A DNA stretch of 28,114 bases, taken from Gammaproteobacteria bacterium. GTDB taxonomy: Bacteria; Pseudomonadota; Gammaproteobacteria; Comchoanobacterales; Comchoanobacteraceae. The translations under genes were made by a program, and so were the position numbers. The notes below the pieces were generated by a model. The model was not told where the DNA came from. It was given only the letters and a program-made list of their open reading frames with translations, and did not search any database. The DNA is taken from positions 1-28,114 of the forward strand of contig JAQWRO010000071.1 in assembly GCA_029243665.1 (NCBI GenBank), given 5' to 3'. Of this stretch, positions 16,521-25,479 are shown in pieces (position 1 is the stretch's first letter; each line of letters begins with the position of its first letter).

Positions 16521-17735
16521 TTAAAAGGCTTGGAATACCAGTGACGCATTCACACCACCAAACCCAAAGTTATTAGACATGGCTGTTGTTATTTTTTGAT
16601 CTAACACATCTTTAACAATACGATGGTTTTTAGCTTCTGGCGCTGGTGTTTCAATATTGATAGATGGTGCAATAAAACCATGCTTCATCATTAGCAAACT
16701 GTATATGGCTTCATGTGCACCTGCAGCGCCTAATGAATGACCTGTTAAAGACTTAGTTGAACTTAATAAGGGTAGATTTGAAGCACCAAAAAGGGTTTCA
16801 ATCGCTTCTAATTCTTTGGCATCCCCTACCGGTGTACTCGTACCATGGGCATTGATGTATTCAATGGGACCATTGACCGTTTGCATGGCTTGCTGCATAC
16901 AACGAATGGCGCCCTCACCTGATGGCTGTACTAAACTAAAGCCGTCTGAAGTAGCACCATAACCCACTAATTCAGCATAAATATTTGCGCCTCTTTTTTT
17001 AGCATGCTCAAGTTCTTCTAAAACCAATATACCGCCACCACCAGTGATCACAAATCCATCCCTATCCGCATCAAACGGACGAGAAGCCAAAGTTGGGAAT
17101 TCATTGTACTTGGTTGATAAAGCACCCATGGCATCAAATAAAACACTGATGGACCAGTGAAGCTCTTCACTCCCACCCGCGAACATGATGTCTTGTTTAC
17201 CAAACTGAATTTGCTCATAAGCATTACCAATGCAATGCGCACTGGTTGCACAGGCAGAGCTAATCGAATAAGTCGTGCCTTTAATTTTAAAATTAGTAGC
17301 CATACAAGCAGAAGTTGTACTTGTCATGGTCTTTGGTACTCGATAAGGACCCACACGTTTTACACCAGATGCCTCTAGAATTTGTGCTGTCTCAATCATT
17401 TCAATATTAGACACACCACCTGATCCAACGATTAAGCCAGTACGTTCATTCGAGACCATCGCCTCAGTCAAACCTGAGTCTTGAATCGCTTCAGCCATTG
17501 CTTGGTGCCCTAGTGCTGCACAATCACCCATAAACCTTGCTTGTTTACGATCAATGTTTTTTTTAGGATCAATGTTTAGTGTACCTTCTACTTGTGAGCG
17601 TAAACCTTTTTCAATCGCTTGTTCAGATTTTTCAATGCCAGAATGGGCTGATTGTAACGATGCTAACACTTCGTTTTTATCATTTCCTAAACTACAATTA
17701 ATGCCTAACCCTGTAACAACAACTCGCTTGGTCAT
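16521..17735 (-). CDS. fabB: 3-oxoacyl-ACP synthase I
   Basis: 404 aa, full-length thiolase-fold condensing enzyme. The catalytic triad is intact: Cys162 in SSACATSAHC, His297 in NAHGTSTPVGD and His333 in TGHSLGAAGAHE. It extends acyl-ACP by two carbons. Placement directly after fabA identifies it as FabB, which elongates the cis-3-decenoyl intermediate in unsaturated fatty acid synthesis. The ATG has AGGAG upstream and follows fabA by 21 bp, so the pair is an operon. Confidence 0.96.
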   Translation of the reverse strand: MTKRVVVTGLGINCSLGNDKNEVLASLQSAHSGIEKSEQAIEKGLRSQVEGTLNIDPKKNIDRKQARFMGDCAALGHQAMAEAIQDSGLTEAMVSNERTGLIVGSGGVSNIEMIETAQILEASGVKRVGPYRVPKTMTSTTSACMATNFKIKGTTYSISSACATSAHCIGNAYEQIQFGKQDIMFAGGSEELHWSISVLFDAMGALSTKYNEFPTLASRPFDADRDGFVITGGGGILVLEELEHAKKRGANIYAELVGYGATSDGFSLVQPSGEGAIRCMQQAMQTVNGPIEYINAHGTSTPVGDAKELEAIETLFGASNLPLLSSTKSLTGHSLGAAGAHEAIYSLLMMKHGFIAPSINIETPAPEAKNHRIVKDVLDQKITTAMSNNFGFGGVNASLVFQAF

Positions 17736-17756
17736 CTCAAAAATCTCCTAAATAGT

Positions 17757-18266
17757 TTAAATTCCGGTAAATAAGCCTACTTTTAATTTTTTAGCCACAT
17801 AAATGGTTTCGCCATCACATTGCATGTTTCCATCTGCAACGATTAATTTAGTCTTTTTCACAAAAACTTGCCTTACATCAATCTGATAGGTAAGTTTTTT
17901 ATGATGTGGCATCACTTGTCCAGTAAACTTCACCTCGCCACAGCCAAGCGCCCTACCTCGGCCCTCATTACCTAACCATGCCAAATGAAAACCAGCCAAT
18001 TGCCAAAGTGCATCTAACCCAAGACAGCCTGGCATCACAGGGTCTTCCTTGAAATGACACTCAAAAAACCATAAGTCAGGTTTAATGTCTAATTCAGCAA
18101 TGATTTGACCTTTGTCATACTGTCCACCAGTATCACTGATGTGCGTAATGCGATCAAACATAAGCATAGGAGGATAAGGTAACCTAGCATTACCATCACC
18201 GAATAATTGACCTTCGCCACACGCTAAAAGTTCTTCATAACTATAAGTATTTTTTTGTTTAATCAC
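17757..18266 (-). CDS. fabA: 3-hydroxydecanoyl-ACP dehydratase/isomerase
   Basis: 169 aa. FabA dehydrates 3-hydroxydecanoyl-ACP and isomerises trans-2 to cis-3-decenoyl-ACP, the branch point to unsaturated fatty acids. The active-site His71 and Asp85 are in ECHFKEDPVMPGCLGLDALWQL. I favour a GTG start at 18266 (MIKQKNTYSYEELLACG): it has AAAGG 8 nt upstream and matches the E. coli N-terminus in length. An ATG at 18272 and a GTG at 18275 are in frame but sit too close to that site. First gene of the fabA-fabB operon. Confidence 0.96.
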   Translation of the reverse strand: MIKQKNTYSYEELLACGEGQLFGDGNARLPYPPMLMFDRITHISDTGGQYDKGQIIAELDIKPDLWFFECHFKEDPVMPGCLGLDALWQLAGFHLAWLGNEGRGRALGCGEVKFTGQVMPHHKKLTYQIDVRQVFVKKTKLIVADGNMQCDGETIYVAKKLKVGLFTGI

Positions 18267-18419
18267 CAGCATCACCTTTGATTAAATAGTAACTAAATTT
18301 AAAACTTATTGGAATCTTTTTATCGTTAGAGATTTTTTTTAAGATTACTTAATTTTTTTTTAAAATATCTATAAGTACAATTGCTATAATAAATATATGA
18401 CCATCCTAAGGAACTAGAT

Positions 18420-19307
18420 ATGGCAAATGATAACAACAATAAACCTTTTTTTACCAAAGGCCGAAGGGGAGCAGACAGCTTAAAAATTGCTTACATCATT
18501 TTCGCCCTTTTACTTGCCATCATGACTTTTGCAACACCTGCCACATTACCTTTATGGTTTACTTTAATTACCATTGTTGGGACTGGTCCAATATGGAACA
18601 TCATTGACGGCTTTGTAGATGATGATGAACAGTGGCTTTCCTACCAAGCAAACGTTTGGAACGAAAATAAATTTCATACTTATTTCAACTGGGCATGTCT
18701 TGGCTTCTTGTCTACTTTTGCACTGGGCCTGTGCATAGTTGCAGCAATGACACAATTAACCGCGCTCACCGCTGGTACTGCAGTGGTCATGGGTGTGCCT
18801 ATTTCATTATTAATAGGTCCCATCGGTGGTGCAGCATTTGCAATTACAATGTTATGGCTTGCCAAAAAAAGTTTTAATGAAATTAAGACCTTTGATAAAT
18901 TAATCAGCGTTGCAGATGAACCTAATAAAAATGAACTTAAACAACAACGAGGACATGTGGTTGTCGATTTCTGTGCATGGTTAAGTGCTGGCTTAGGCGC
19001 TACTGGTTTTGCTTTACTGGCATGTTTGGCATTCGCATCCATTGGTTTTCCACCTGCCCTACCCATCATTTTCACTGGTATTGTTTTATTATCTGCAAGT
19101 ATAAAAATCTACCAACTAGCATATCATCCAAAAACACCAACAGCTGATTCGTTAAGCCTTCGCAAACCTACATCAGCAAATGTATCATCTTCATTCTTAA
19201 CAAGACAATCTTCTTCAAATCAAGCAAAGATTATGCAAGATAAAAAAACCGATACAACTGAAACTACGAAAGAACCTAACCGACGACAACCTAATAAAAC
19301 TACCTAA
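18420..19307 (+). CDS. Unknown multi-pass membrane protein
   Basis: 295 aa, not recognised. The N-terminal ~20 residues are polar (MANDNNNKPFFTKGRRG). About six hydrophobic segments follow between residues ~22 and ~232, including long Gly/Ala-rich stretches. The last ~60 residues are a Ser/Thr/Lys/Asn-rich, probably disordered tail. AAGGA lies 7 nt before the ATG and TATAAT is present at 18385-18390, so the gene is likely transcribed on its own. It ends one base from the end of thiN on the opposite strand. The layout (polar ends around a helix bundle) is seen in inner-membrane proteins and in some exported membrane effectors. Confidence 0.8.
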   Translation: MANDNNNKPFFTKGRRGADSLKIAYIIFALLLAIMTFATPATLPLWFTLITIVGTGPIWNIIDGFVDDDEQWLSYQANVWNENKFHTYFNWACLGFLSTFALGLCIVAAMTQLTALTAGTAVVMGVPISLLIGPIGGAAFAITMLWLAKKSFNEIKTFDKLISVADEPNKNELKQQRGHVVVDFCAWLSAGLGATGFALLACLAFASIGFPPALPIIFTGIVLLSASIKIYQLAYHPKTPTADSLSLRKPTSANVSSSFLTRQSSSNQAKIMQDKKTDTTETTKEPNRRQPNKTT

Positions 19308-19308
19308 A

Positions 19309-19974
19309 TCAACATTCCCATGTCTTAAAATGCCCTGATAAATACTGCGCAACAACTTGATGGATATGCGTTTTTGGCATGATGGTTAATAGTTGATTAT
19401 TTCCAGAGGTGACTTCAATGGCTCCCATTGCTTTATTTGAGGTAGAGATTTGTTTAATCGGGCAAAGATTCAATCCTGTTAAAGACCACTGCAACCCTTT
19501 TGAACTTGCCTGTAATGGACCCAATGGATAAAAGGAAACATTTGTATGTTTAGGCACATCCAGCCAAAGTTTTGGCGGACAAACGAACATCATGTCAACA
19601 CGGTCAAGTAGAATCACTGCTTTAGATGCATAACGAACCAGTATACTTTGGTTTGCTAAATTATGATCAAGCCTATCTCCAAAAAAACCAAGCCCCACAA
19701 TCACTTTAGCTTCAATACGTTCCAAACACTTTTCTAGATCAGTATTATCTTGATTATCAATAAACATTATTTTATCTGGAGAGATGACAGCTTTGACATC
19801 ATTTGTAATGGAATCTAAATCACCAATCACACAGTCTATTGAATACTTGTTCAGCGTTAATAGATTGGCACCACCATCCGCTGCAACAATCTTATCTGCA
19901 CGGCTTGACCAGCATGCTAGATCAGCCTCTGAAACATCACCACTACCAACAAGTAAAACAATATTTTTGCTCAT
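19309..19974 (-). CDS. thiN: Thiamine pyrophosphokinase
   Basis: 221 aa. It transfers pyrophosphate from ATP to thiamine to form thiamine diphosphate. AADGGAN, VIGDLDS, DNTDLEKCL and GFFGDRLDHNLAN are the catalytic and metal-binding motifs of the family, and the C-terminal beta-rich thiamine-binding domain follows (GLQWSLTGLNL ... VTSGNNQLLTI). The enzyme suits an organism that takes up thiamine rather than making it. It is a single gene, convergent with the unknown membrane protein. Confidence 0.94.
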   Translation of the reverse strand: MSKNIVLLVGSGDVSEADLACWSSRADKIVAADGGANLLTLNKYSIDCVIGDLDSITNDVKAVISPDKIMFIDNQDNTDLEKCLERIEAKVIVGLGFFGDRLDHNLANQSILVRYASKAVILLDRVDMMFVCPPKLWLDVPKHTNVSFYPLGPLQASSKGLQWSLTGLNLCPIKQISTSNKAMGAIEVTSGNNQLLTIMPKTHIHQVVAQYLSGHFKTWEC

Positions 19975-20067
19975 AAAACATATTCCAAAGCTTTTTCAGG
20001 ATAAATGATTCAAGCAATGATGCCAATCAGTTCTATTTAATTTATTTACGCATGGCTCACTTGGCTC

Positions 20068-20910
20068 ATGACAAATAAACTTGTATGCTATCCTTATACT
20101 AATTTATTTGAACCCTGTACGATACAACTTATGTTAAGATTTTTTGGCTTAGAACCTAGCAATGGCATTATAGAAGCCGTTCGAGACAATGATTTAAAAA
20201 CTTTTGAAACATTAATCAAGGAAAATAAAGACCCCAATCAAAAAGATAGTAATGGCAATGGCCCACTCCATATAGCCATTATGAAGCGTCATGATTCAAT
20301 TGTTCATGTTTTAATAAATCATCCAAAAATTAAAATCAATTCAGCAAATAAAGTAGGCTTTACCCCCCTTCACTTGGCAGTCATTCAAAATAAAAGTGAT
20401 CTTTGTGAACAATTAACCAGGCTTGGCGCTAAACTTAATGCCAGAACCAATGCTGGCTATACCTCATTTTACTTAGCCTCAATACCATCACGTTATTTAA
20501 TTGCCATTCATTTATTAAATGTTGGTGCAAACTACCGTATGCCTGACAATGCTTATATTACCCCCATGTATGTTGCAGCCTTACATGGCAATCGAAAATT
20601 AATAGAAGCACTACTTGCATTTGGTGCAGACCCTAGCAGCAAAGCTAATTTTGACTTTAGCCCTCGGTATGGAGCTTCTTATAATTTACATTTTGACATC
20701 GCGAATTTAATCGAAAGGCACCTATACCAAAAAAGAATTCAACACCTAAATGCACAAAGACCTCCTATGGTACAAAACCTAAGAAGTGAAGAACTTGCGA
20801 CTCAAACACAACCTATCAAAGAAGAATCTAAAGGTATTAAGCGTGGGGTTTTTGAGATTGAATCGGAGCCCGTTAAACAAGAATGTAAGCGTTTTAAAAG
20901 TTTTTTTTAA
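20068..20910 (+). CDS. Ankyrin-repeat protein
   Basis: 280 aa. After an N-terminal ~30-residue segment, about four to five ankyrin repeats cover residues ~31-195; the clearest are GNGPLHIAIMKRHDSIVHVL, VGFTPLHLAVIQNKSDLCEQL and ITPMYVAALHGNRKLIEALL. There is no signal peptide. The tail (~225-280) is charged and holds two similar units, PIKEES and PVKQEC, each fitting the eukaryotic SUMO consensus (hydrophobic-Lys-x-acid), plus KR-rich patches. Ankyrin proteins in intracellular bacteria are frequently secreted to bind host proteins; that is inference here. No good Shine-Dalgarno precedes ATG 20068. It is tail-to-tail with the receptor-like gene. Confidence 0.88.
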   Translation: MTNKLVCYPYTNLFEPCTIQLMLRFFGLEPSNGIIEAVRDNDLKTFETLIKENKDPNQKDSNGNGPLHIAIMKRHDSIVHVLINHPKIKINSANKVGFTPLHLAVIQNKSDLCEQLTRLGAKLNARTNAGYTSFYLASIPSRYLIAIHLLNVGANYRMPDNAYITPMYVAALHGNRKLIEALLAFGADPSSKANFDFSPRYGASYNLHFDIANLIERHLYQKRIQHLNAQRPPMVQNLRSEELATQTQPIKEESKGIKRGVFEIESEPVKQECKRFKSFF

Positions 20911-20912
20911 GA

Positions 20913-22040
20913 TTAAAGCATACACCGATAACCATCATCCGCGCCGATACTATTAGCACATATAGTAAAACTAAGATTATTATCTTGGATGTATAAAATG
21001 CCCCTATTAATCTCCTCTTGATAAGGAAAATCTTTATTGAATAAGAAAGCAAGCGCATCATTTCTTATACGATGTTTTGATAAAAACAAGTTTGGATTTA
21101 ACTTCTTAAACTCATTTTTATAACGTTCTGCTAAAACTTTTTCGGTAATATAGCCATCAAAATTATCTTTTTGTTTAATATAAAATTTTGCTGCCTCATC
21201 ATCATTTCCATCAAATTCAAATACATAAGCTCCTTCTTTTTTAATGATATGAATAAAATTTGAGCCTTTTACAACCACAAACGTTTTCCCTCTCATGGAT
21301 TTATCATCTTTGAACGGATCTATCATTTGATCATTGGATAAAGTAGAGTTTGTCATAGAAGCAATCACAACTGCTTGCAAATGCATCCCAGCTATCAAAA
21401 TAAAAATAAATAATATCTTATTAAACGTAGATGATGGTGCATCTATCGTGTCTCCACTGATCATTGCAACAGAAGTATTAAAAAGAGAGCTTATAATATG
21501 GAATTTACGTTGTTTTTTTTCAATCATCCAAAAGATACAACTTAAAACCAGGAAGATACCAAATACAAACATTAAAATATTAGACATTTTATAGAGTGAT
21601 TTGGAAAAACCTTGAAATGGGCTCAACCCTTTACTAGAAGTTAAGATGGTGGCTTCACTTAAAAAATAAATCTCTGAGAAATTAACTAAAAAACTCCTAT
21701 CATAAGTCGTAGAAAAATTGCCTAATAAAATGTCATATTTACCCTCATGAAGATCTTTAATTGCTTGAGAGTAATCTTGTGTTGTTGGGATATAGACATA
21801 TTGCCAATCTTTGCTACGAACAAGGTTATTCCAATAATCTATGACAAAACCGCTGTAAACACCTTTAACTTCTGACGCAAAGGGTGCAAGTAACATCACA
21901 CCTACTTTTATCGGATTTTCTTTAGATCCCAACGGTGAAGTTTGATCATGAACATTCGTGACATGTTGTACTTCTGTATGCGGATAAACACAACCCAACG
22001 TTAGAATAGAAAGCAAGACATATATTGAAATCCTTTTCAT
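20913..22040 (-). CDS. Ionotropic glutamate receptor-like ligand-binding channel protein
   Basis: 375 aa with the order expected of a bacterial iGluR (GluR0-like). An N-terminal signal segment (MKRISIYVLLSILTLGC) is followed by the first half of a family 3 solute-binding domain (GFVIDYWNN ... DILLGNFSTTYDRSFLVNFS). Then come a transmembrane helix (~153-174), a re-entrant-loop-like segment (~184-203), a second helix (~207-228), and the second half of the binding domain (RGKTFVVVKGS ... FDGYITEK). Insertion of the channel unit between the two lobes is the hallmark. No TVGYG-type filter is visible, so ion selectivity is unknown. RBS AAGGA precedes the ATG. A membrane-anchored amino-acid sensor is the alternative. 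Confidence 0.75.
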   Translation of the reverse strand: MKRISIYVLLSILTLGCVYPHTEVQHVTNVHDQTSPLGSKENPIKVGVMLLAPFASEVKGVYSGFVIDYWNNLVRSKDWQYVYIPTTQDYSQAIKDLHEGKYDILLGNFSTTYDRSFLVNFSEIYFLSEATILTSSKGLSPFQGFSKSLYKMSNILMFVFGIFLVLSCIFWMIEKKQRKFHIISSLFNTSVAMISGDTIDAPSSTFNKILFIFILIAGMHLQAVVIASMTNSTLSNDQMIDPFKDDKSMRGKTFVVVKGSNFIHIIKKEGAYVFEFDGNDDEAAKFYIKQKDNFDGYITEKVLAERYKNEFKKLNPNLFLSKHRIRNDALAFLFNKDFPYQEEINRGILYIQDNNLSFTICANSIGADDGYRCML

Positions 22041-22142
22041 AGCAATAAAATCCTTATGATTATCGTAATTTTAGACTGGATAATGAAATCCGTCAAATAA
22101 AAATAGTCTATAATTAAATAAGCATCAAAAAGGTACTAATTT

Positions 22143-23609
22143 ATGAAAATCACAAGCAAGATATTTGAAATTCAAGAATATCAATTAGGGGAGCATATTG
22201 AGACCATTGTTAAAGGTGGGCGGCATTTGTTTGATAAATTACCTGAAGCATTTTCAGGCATTAAACAAATAAGCATCATTGGCTGGGGCTCTCAAGGCCC
22301 TGCGCAAGCTCAAAACCTTCGAGATTCATTAAAAGATACAAACATTAAAGTATGTGTGGGGTTAAGAGAAAACTCATCTTCACTTGAAAAAGCTAGAGCA
22401 GCTGGGTTCAATGAAGCAGATGGGACATTAGGTGAAATGTATGCCATGATTGCTGAGTCTGACTTATCCATTATTTTAATTGCAGACGCTGCCATTGCTG
22501 AAAATTATGAAGCTATTTTCAACAATGTTAAACCAGGTGCTACCATTGGTTTTTCACACGGCTTTGTGATTGGTTTTTTTAAAAACATTGGTTATAACAT
22601 TCGTGATGACATCAACGTCATTGCCATGTGTCCTAAAGGCATGGGACCCTCTGTGAGAAGACTATATGTCCAAGGCAAAGATATTGATGGCGCAGGTATT
22701 AATAGCAGTATTGCCATCTATCAAGCCATCAATGATCATGCGATGGAATATGCACTTGGCTGGGCCATTGCTGTGGGCTCTCCCTTTGTCTTCCTGACCA
22801 CAATGGAAATGGAATACCGTTCTGACATTTATGGCGAACGTGGCATTTTATTGGGTGCAGTACATGGGATCATTGAAGCAATCTTCAAATATAAAATTGA
22901 TATAGGTATCTTACCTGAACAAGCTTTCAAAGATACTGCTGAAACCATTACAGGACGTATATCCAAACTCATTTCTAAACAAGGCTTAAAAGGCGTTTTT
23001 GAGTCCTTAGATGATCAGCAAAAAGAAATCTTTATCAATGCATATAATGCCTCATACAAGCCCTTGAAAGACATCTTAAGAGAAATCTATGAGGAAGTGC
23101 ATAGCGGCAATGAGATACGCTCTGTGATTCTTTATAATGAACGTAAAAAACTTGCCCCCATGGGTAAAATTGATGATACCTATTTATGGCATATTGGTGA
23201 ACAAGTAAGAGATAAACGTCAAGGTGAAGTGAATGATCTAGACCCGCTGACTGCAGGCATCTATGTGGCCTGCATGGTTGCACAAGTAGATATTTTGTTT
23301 GAATATAAACACGCTTTTTCAGAAATTGCCAATGAATCCATCATTGAAGCAGTTGATTCATTAAATCCTTATATGCACCACAAAGGCATTGCCTATATGG
23401 TTGATAATTGTTCAACAACTGCAAGGCTAGGCGCGAGAAAATGGGCGCCTAGATTTGACTATATATTAACACAAATAGCAATACCGGCTATTGAAAGCAA
23501 ACAAATTGATCATAAATCCTTTAAGGCATTTGACCAACACTTAATTCATGATGTATTGGACACCTGTAGACAATTAAGACCATCGGTTGACATTAGTATA
23601 AAAGATTAA
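22143..23609 (+). CDS. ilvC: Ketol-acid reductoisomerase, long plant-like type
   Basis: 488 aa. It isomerises and reduces acetolactate or acetohydroxybutyrate in valine, leucine and isoleucine synthesis, using NADPH and Mg. Stretches GWGSQGPAQAQNLRDSL, MCPKGMGPSVRRLYVQGK, YGERGILLGAVHGI, ESVDSLNPYM-like segment and VDNCSTTARLGARKWAPRFD closely resemble chloroplast KARI. It has the duplicated C-terminal knot of class II enzymes, unlike the ~335-aa class I form. -10 TATAAT at 22109-22114 and AAGG before the ATG are visible. No other ilv gene is nearby. Its stop shares TTAA with the stop of the convergent leuA. Confidence 0.95.
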   Translation: MKITSKIFEIQEYQLGEHIETIVKGGRHLFDKLPEAFSGIKQISIIGWGSQGPAQAQNLRDSLKDTNIKVCVGLRENSSSLEKARAAGFNEADGTLGEMYAMIAESDLSIILIADAAIAENYEAIFNNVKPGATIGFSHGFVIGFFKNIGYNIRDDINVIAMCPKGMGPSVRRLYVQGKDIDGAGINSSIAIYQAINDHAMEYALGWAIAVGSPFVFLTTMEMEYRSDIYGERGILLGAVHGIIEAIFKYKIDIGILPEQAFKDTAETITGRISKLISKQGLKGVFESLDDQQKEIFINAYNASYKPLKDILREIYEEVHSGNEIRSVILYNERKKLAPMGKIDDTYLWHIGEQVRDKRQGEVNDLDPLTAGIYVACMVAQVDILFEYKHAFSEIANESIIEAVDSLNPYMHHKGIAYMVDNCSTTARLGARKWAPRFDYILTQIAIPAIESKQIDHKSFKAFDQHLIHDVLDTCRQLRPSVDISIKD

Positions 23610-24769
23610 GATTTTTTAATTTTATCGACAAGAGCAACTAGCATAGCATCCGTAATCTCTTTATTCTCTTCTGCCAATGCTTTAAAAGGCTTAAGTAGCT
23701 TATCTAAATCACCTTGTTCTAGATCTATACCCAGAAAATCAAGCTTATGTTTCAACCCCTTTCTTCCAGAGTGTATGCCTAAAAAAATGTTAGATTGATT
23801 TAGGCCTATGTCTTCTCTACACATGATTTCATACGTATTCGCATGTTTTAAAACACCATCTTGATGAATGCCACTTTCATGAAGAAAAGCATTCCGACCA
23901 ACAATGGCTTTATTGTATTGAACAGGAAAATCTATACTCTCAGAAACGAGCCTCGAGAGCTTTGTTAAATAACAAGTATTAAAAGAAGATACAGGCATAC
24001 CTAGATCCTGTCTGGTTTTAAGCGCCATTACAATTTCCTCAAGCGATGCATTGCCAGCTCGTTCACCAATACCATTCATGGTACACTCTACCTGAGAGAC
24101 ACCTGCCTGAATTGCGGCCAAAGAATTAGCTACAGCTAAACCTAAGTCATTATGGCAATGTATCGATATATTGATATCGTCCATACCGGGGACTTTATTT
24201 AGTAACAACTCAACAACATCACTGATTTCATGCGGAAAGGCATAGCCCACGGTATCAGCAATATTGATTGTTTTGGCACCATTTTTAATTGCAGTTTCCA
24301 CTGATTTACATAACACATCATGTTCAGACCGCAAAGCATCTTCAGCTGCCCACTGAACATCATCGGTAATGTTTCTTGCTTTACTCACGCTGCTTGCAAT
24401 CATTGCAAAAACTTCTTCTGTGGTTAAATTCAATTTATGTTTGCGATGCGTAGATGAAATACCTAAAAAAGTATGAATACGTGGTCTTTTAGCTTGTGCG
24501 AGTGCCTGACCAGCTATTTCAATGTCTTTGTCTAATGCCCTAGCCAATGCACAAACAGATGCATTTTTAACTTGTTTTGCAACAGACTGAACACCTTCGA
24601 ATTGCCCTTGAGATATAACCGGAAACCCAGCTTCAATGACATCCACTTTAGCTTCGTCTAATAAAGTAGCAATTTTCATTTTTGCTTTGATTGACATACA
24701 AGCACCAGGTGACTGTTCCCCATCGCGTAAAGTTGTATCAAAGATAATAATATTTTTATTATTTTTCAT
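23606..24769 (-). CDS. leuA: 2-isopropylmalate synthase-like enzyme without regulatory domain
   Basis: 387 aa. The catalytic TIM barrel is complete: DTTLRDGEQSPG (metal Asp), IHCHNDLG (metal His), NGIGERAGNASLEEIV and the HESGIHQDG motif of the subdomain. Full LeuA proteins are ~510-570 aa with a C-terminal leucine-binding domain; this protein ends soon after the subdomain, so the feedback domain is absent. It makes 2-isopropylmalate from acetyl-CoA and 2-oxoisovalerate if it is LeuA. Homocitrate or citramalate synthase activity is possible, but the motifs fit IPMS best. It is head-out next to ilvC, tail-to-tail. Confidence 0.85.
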   Translation of the reverse strand: MKNNKNIIIFDTTLRDGEQSPGACMSIKAKMKIATLLDEAKVDVIEAGFPVISQGQFEGVQSVAKQVKNASVCALARALDKDIEIAGQALAQAKRPRIHTFLGISSTHRKHKLNLTTEEVFAMIASSVSKARNITDDVQWAAEDALRSEHDVLCKSVETAIKNGAKTINIADTVGYAFPHEISDVVELLLNKVPGMDDINISIHCHNDLGLAVANSLAAIQAGVSQVECTMNGIGERAGNASLEEIVMALKTRQDLGMPVSSFNTCYLTKLSRLVSESIDFPVQYNKAIVGRNAFLHESGIHQDGVLKHANTYEIMCREDIGLNQSNIFLGIHSGRKGLKHKLDFLGIDLEQGDLDKLLKPFKALAEENKEITDAMLVALVDKIKKS

Positions 24770-24787
24770 TTATCACACCCTATACTT

Positions 24788-24796
24788 ATTATAGCA
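24788..24796 (-). promoter_or_regulatory. Extended -10 promoter of leuA
   Basis: On the minus strand TGCTATAAT is a perfect extended -10 element. It lies 19 bp upstream of the leuA ATG, giving a very short untranslated leader of about a dozen bases that contains AGGG. No leucine-type attenuator leader fits in this space. Confidence 0.55.
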
Positions 24797-24909
24797 AATG
24801 AAATTATTTACGTTATTCTCCTGCAAAGGTTATGATATCAAATCAAGTTTGATTGACATGAAGTAACAATTAAACTTAATATGGTTAAACAGTATTAATA
24901 TTACAATCT

Positions 24910-25461
24910 ATGTGTCTATTCAGTTCAATATTCTATAAGAAAGATTCAAAGCAAGCATTTATACAAAACACCTCACATGCTTTTCTAAAACATTTACTAC
25001 ATATGTTTAAAATGTTAGGTCCAATTCAAACTTCTCAAACCCTTGTAAATCAATTATCAACCATCACCTTCGAAAAAAGTTTCAATTCATTAGTAACCAA
25101 TGAAATCATCGATACTAACCTGGTGCCAATAAATCATGTAAACAATGAACAAATCGATTTTACTGGGAAAATAATTGCTAACTTGCTCGTTTTATACTTG
25201 CTTGATTACCCAGATGATGTCATGAATTTACATTTTAGTGATTTTGAACCAATATCATTGGATATGCAGAAACCCTTTGTTTTGTATTGGCTTAATGATT
25301 GTAGCGAACAAAACCTTACTTTAGCGCAAGCCCCCTTCCAAAAGCTTGTGATTGATACTCTAAACAAGATTCCTTTTCAAAACTATTTTGAAACACTGGT
25401 GTGGTTACCAAAAACATCAAGTCCATTTGTAATCGAAGATGAAGATGCATATACCGTTTGA
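24910..25461 (+). CDS. Unknown 183-aa protein
   Basis: No family is recognised. The sequence is mixed-charge and predicted mostly helical, with no signal peptide and one or two moderately hydrophobic stretches (IIANLLVLYLL). It ends in an acidic segment (VIEDEDAYTV). There is no clear Shine-Dalgarno before ATG 24910. It lies between leuA and the usher, convergent with the usher. The frame is well kept over 550 bp in an AT-rich region, so it is probably real. Confidence 0.65.
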   Translation: MCLFSSIFYKKDSKQAFIQNTSHAFLKHLLHMFKMLGPIQTSQTLVNQLSTITFEKSFNSLVTNEIIDTNLVPINHVNNEQIDFTGKIIANLLVLYLLDYPDDVMNLHFSDFEPISLDMQKPFVLYWLNDCSEQNLTLAQAPFQKLVIDTLNKIPFQNYFETLVWLPKTSSPFVIEDEDAYTV

Positions 25462-25479
25462 TTTTTGAATCGCAGTAGC

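Noticed and set aside
23035..23283. Minus-strand frame inside ilvC
   Set aside because: Fully contained in the conserved ilvC coding sequence; a shadow frame.
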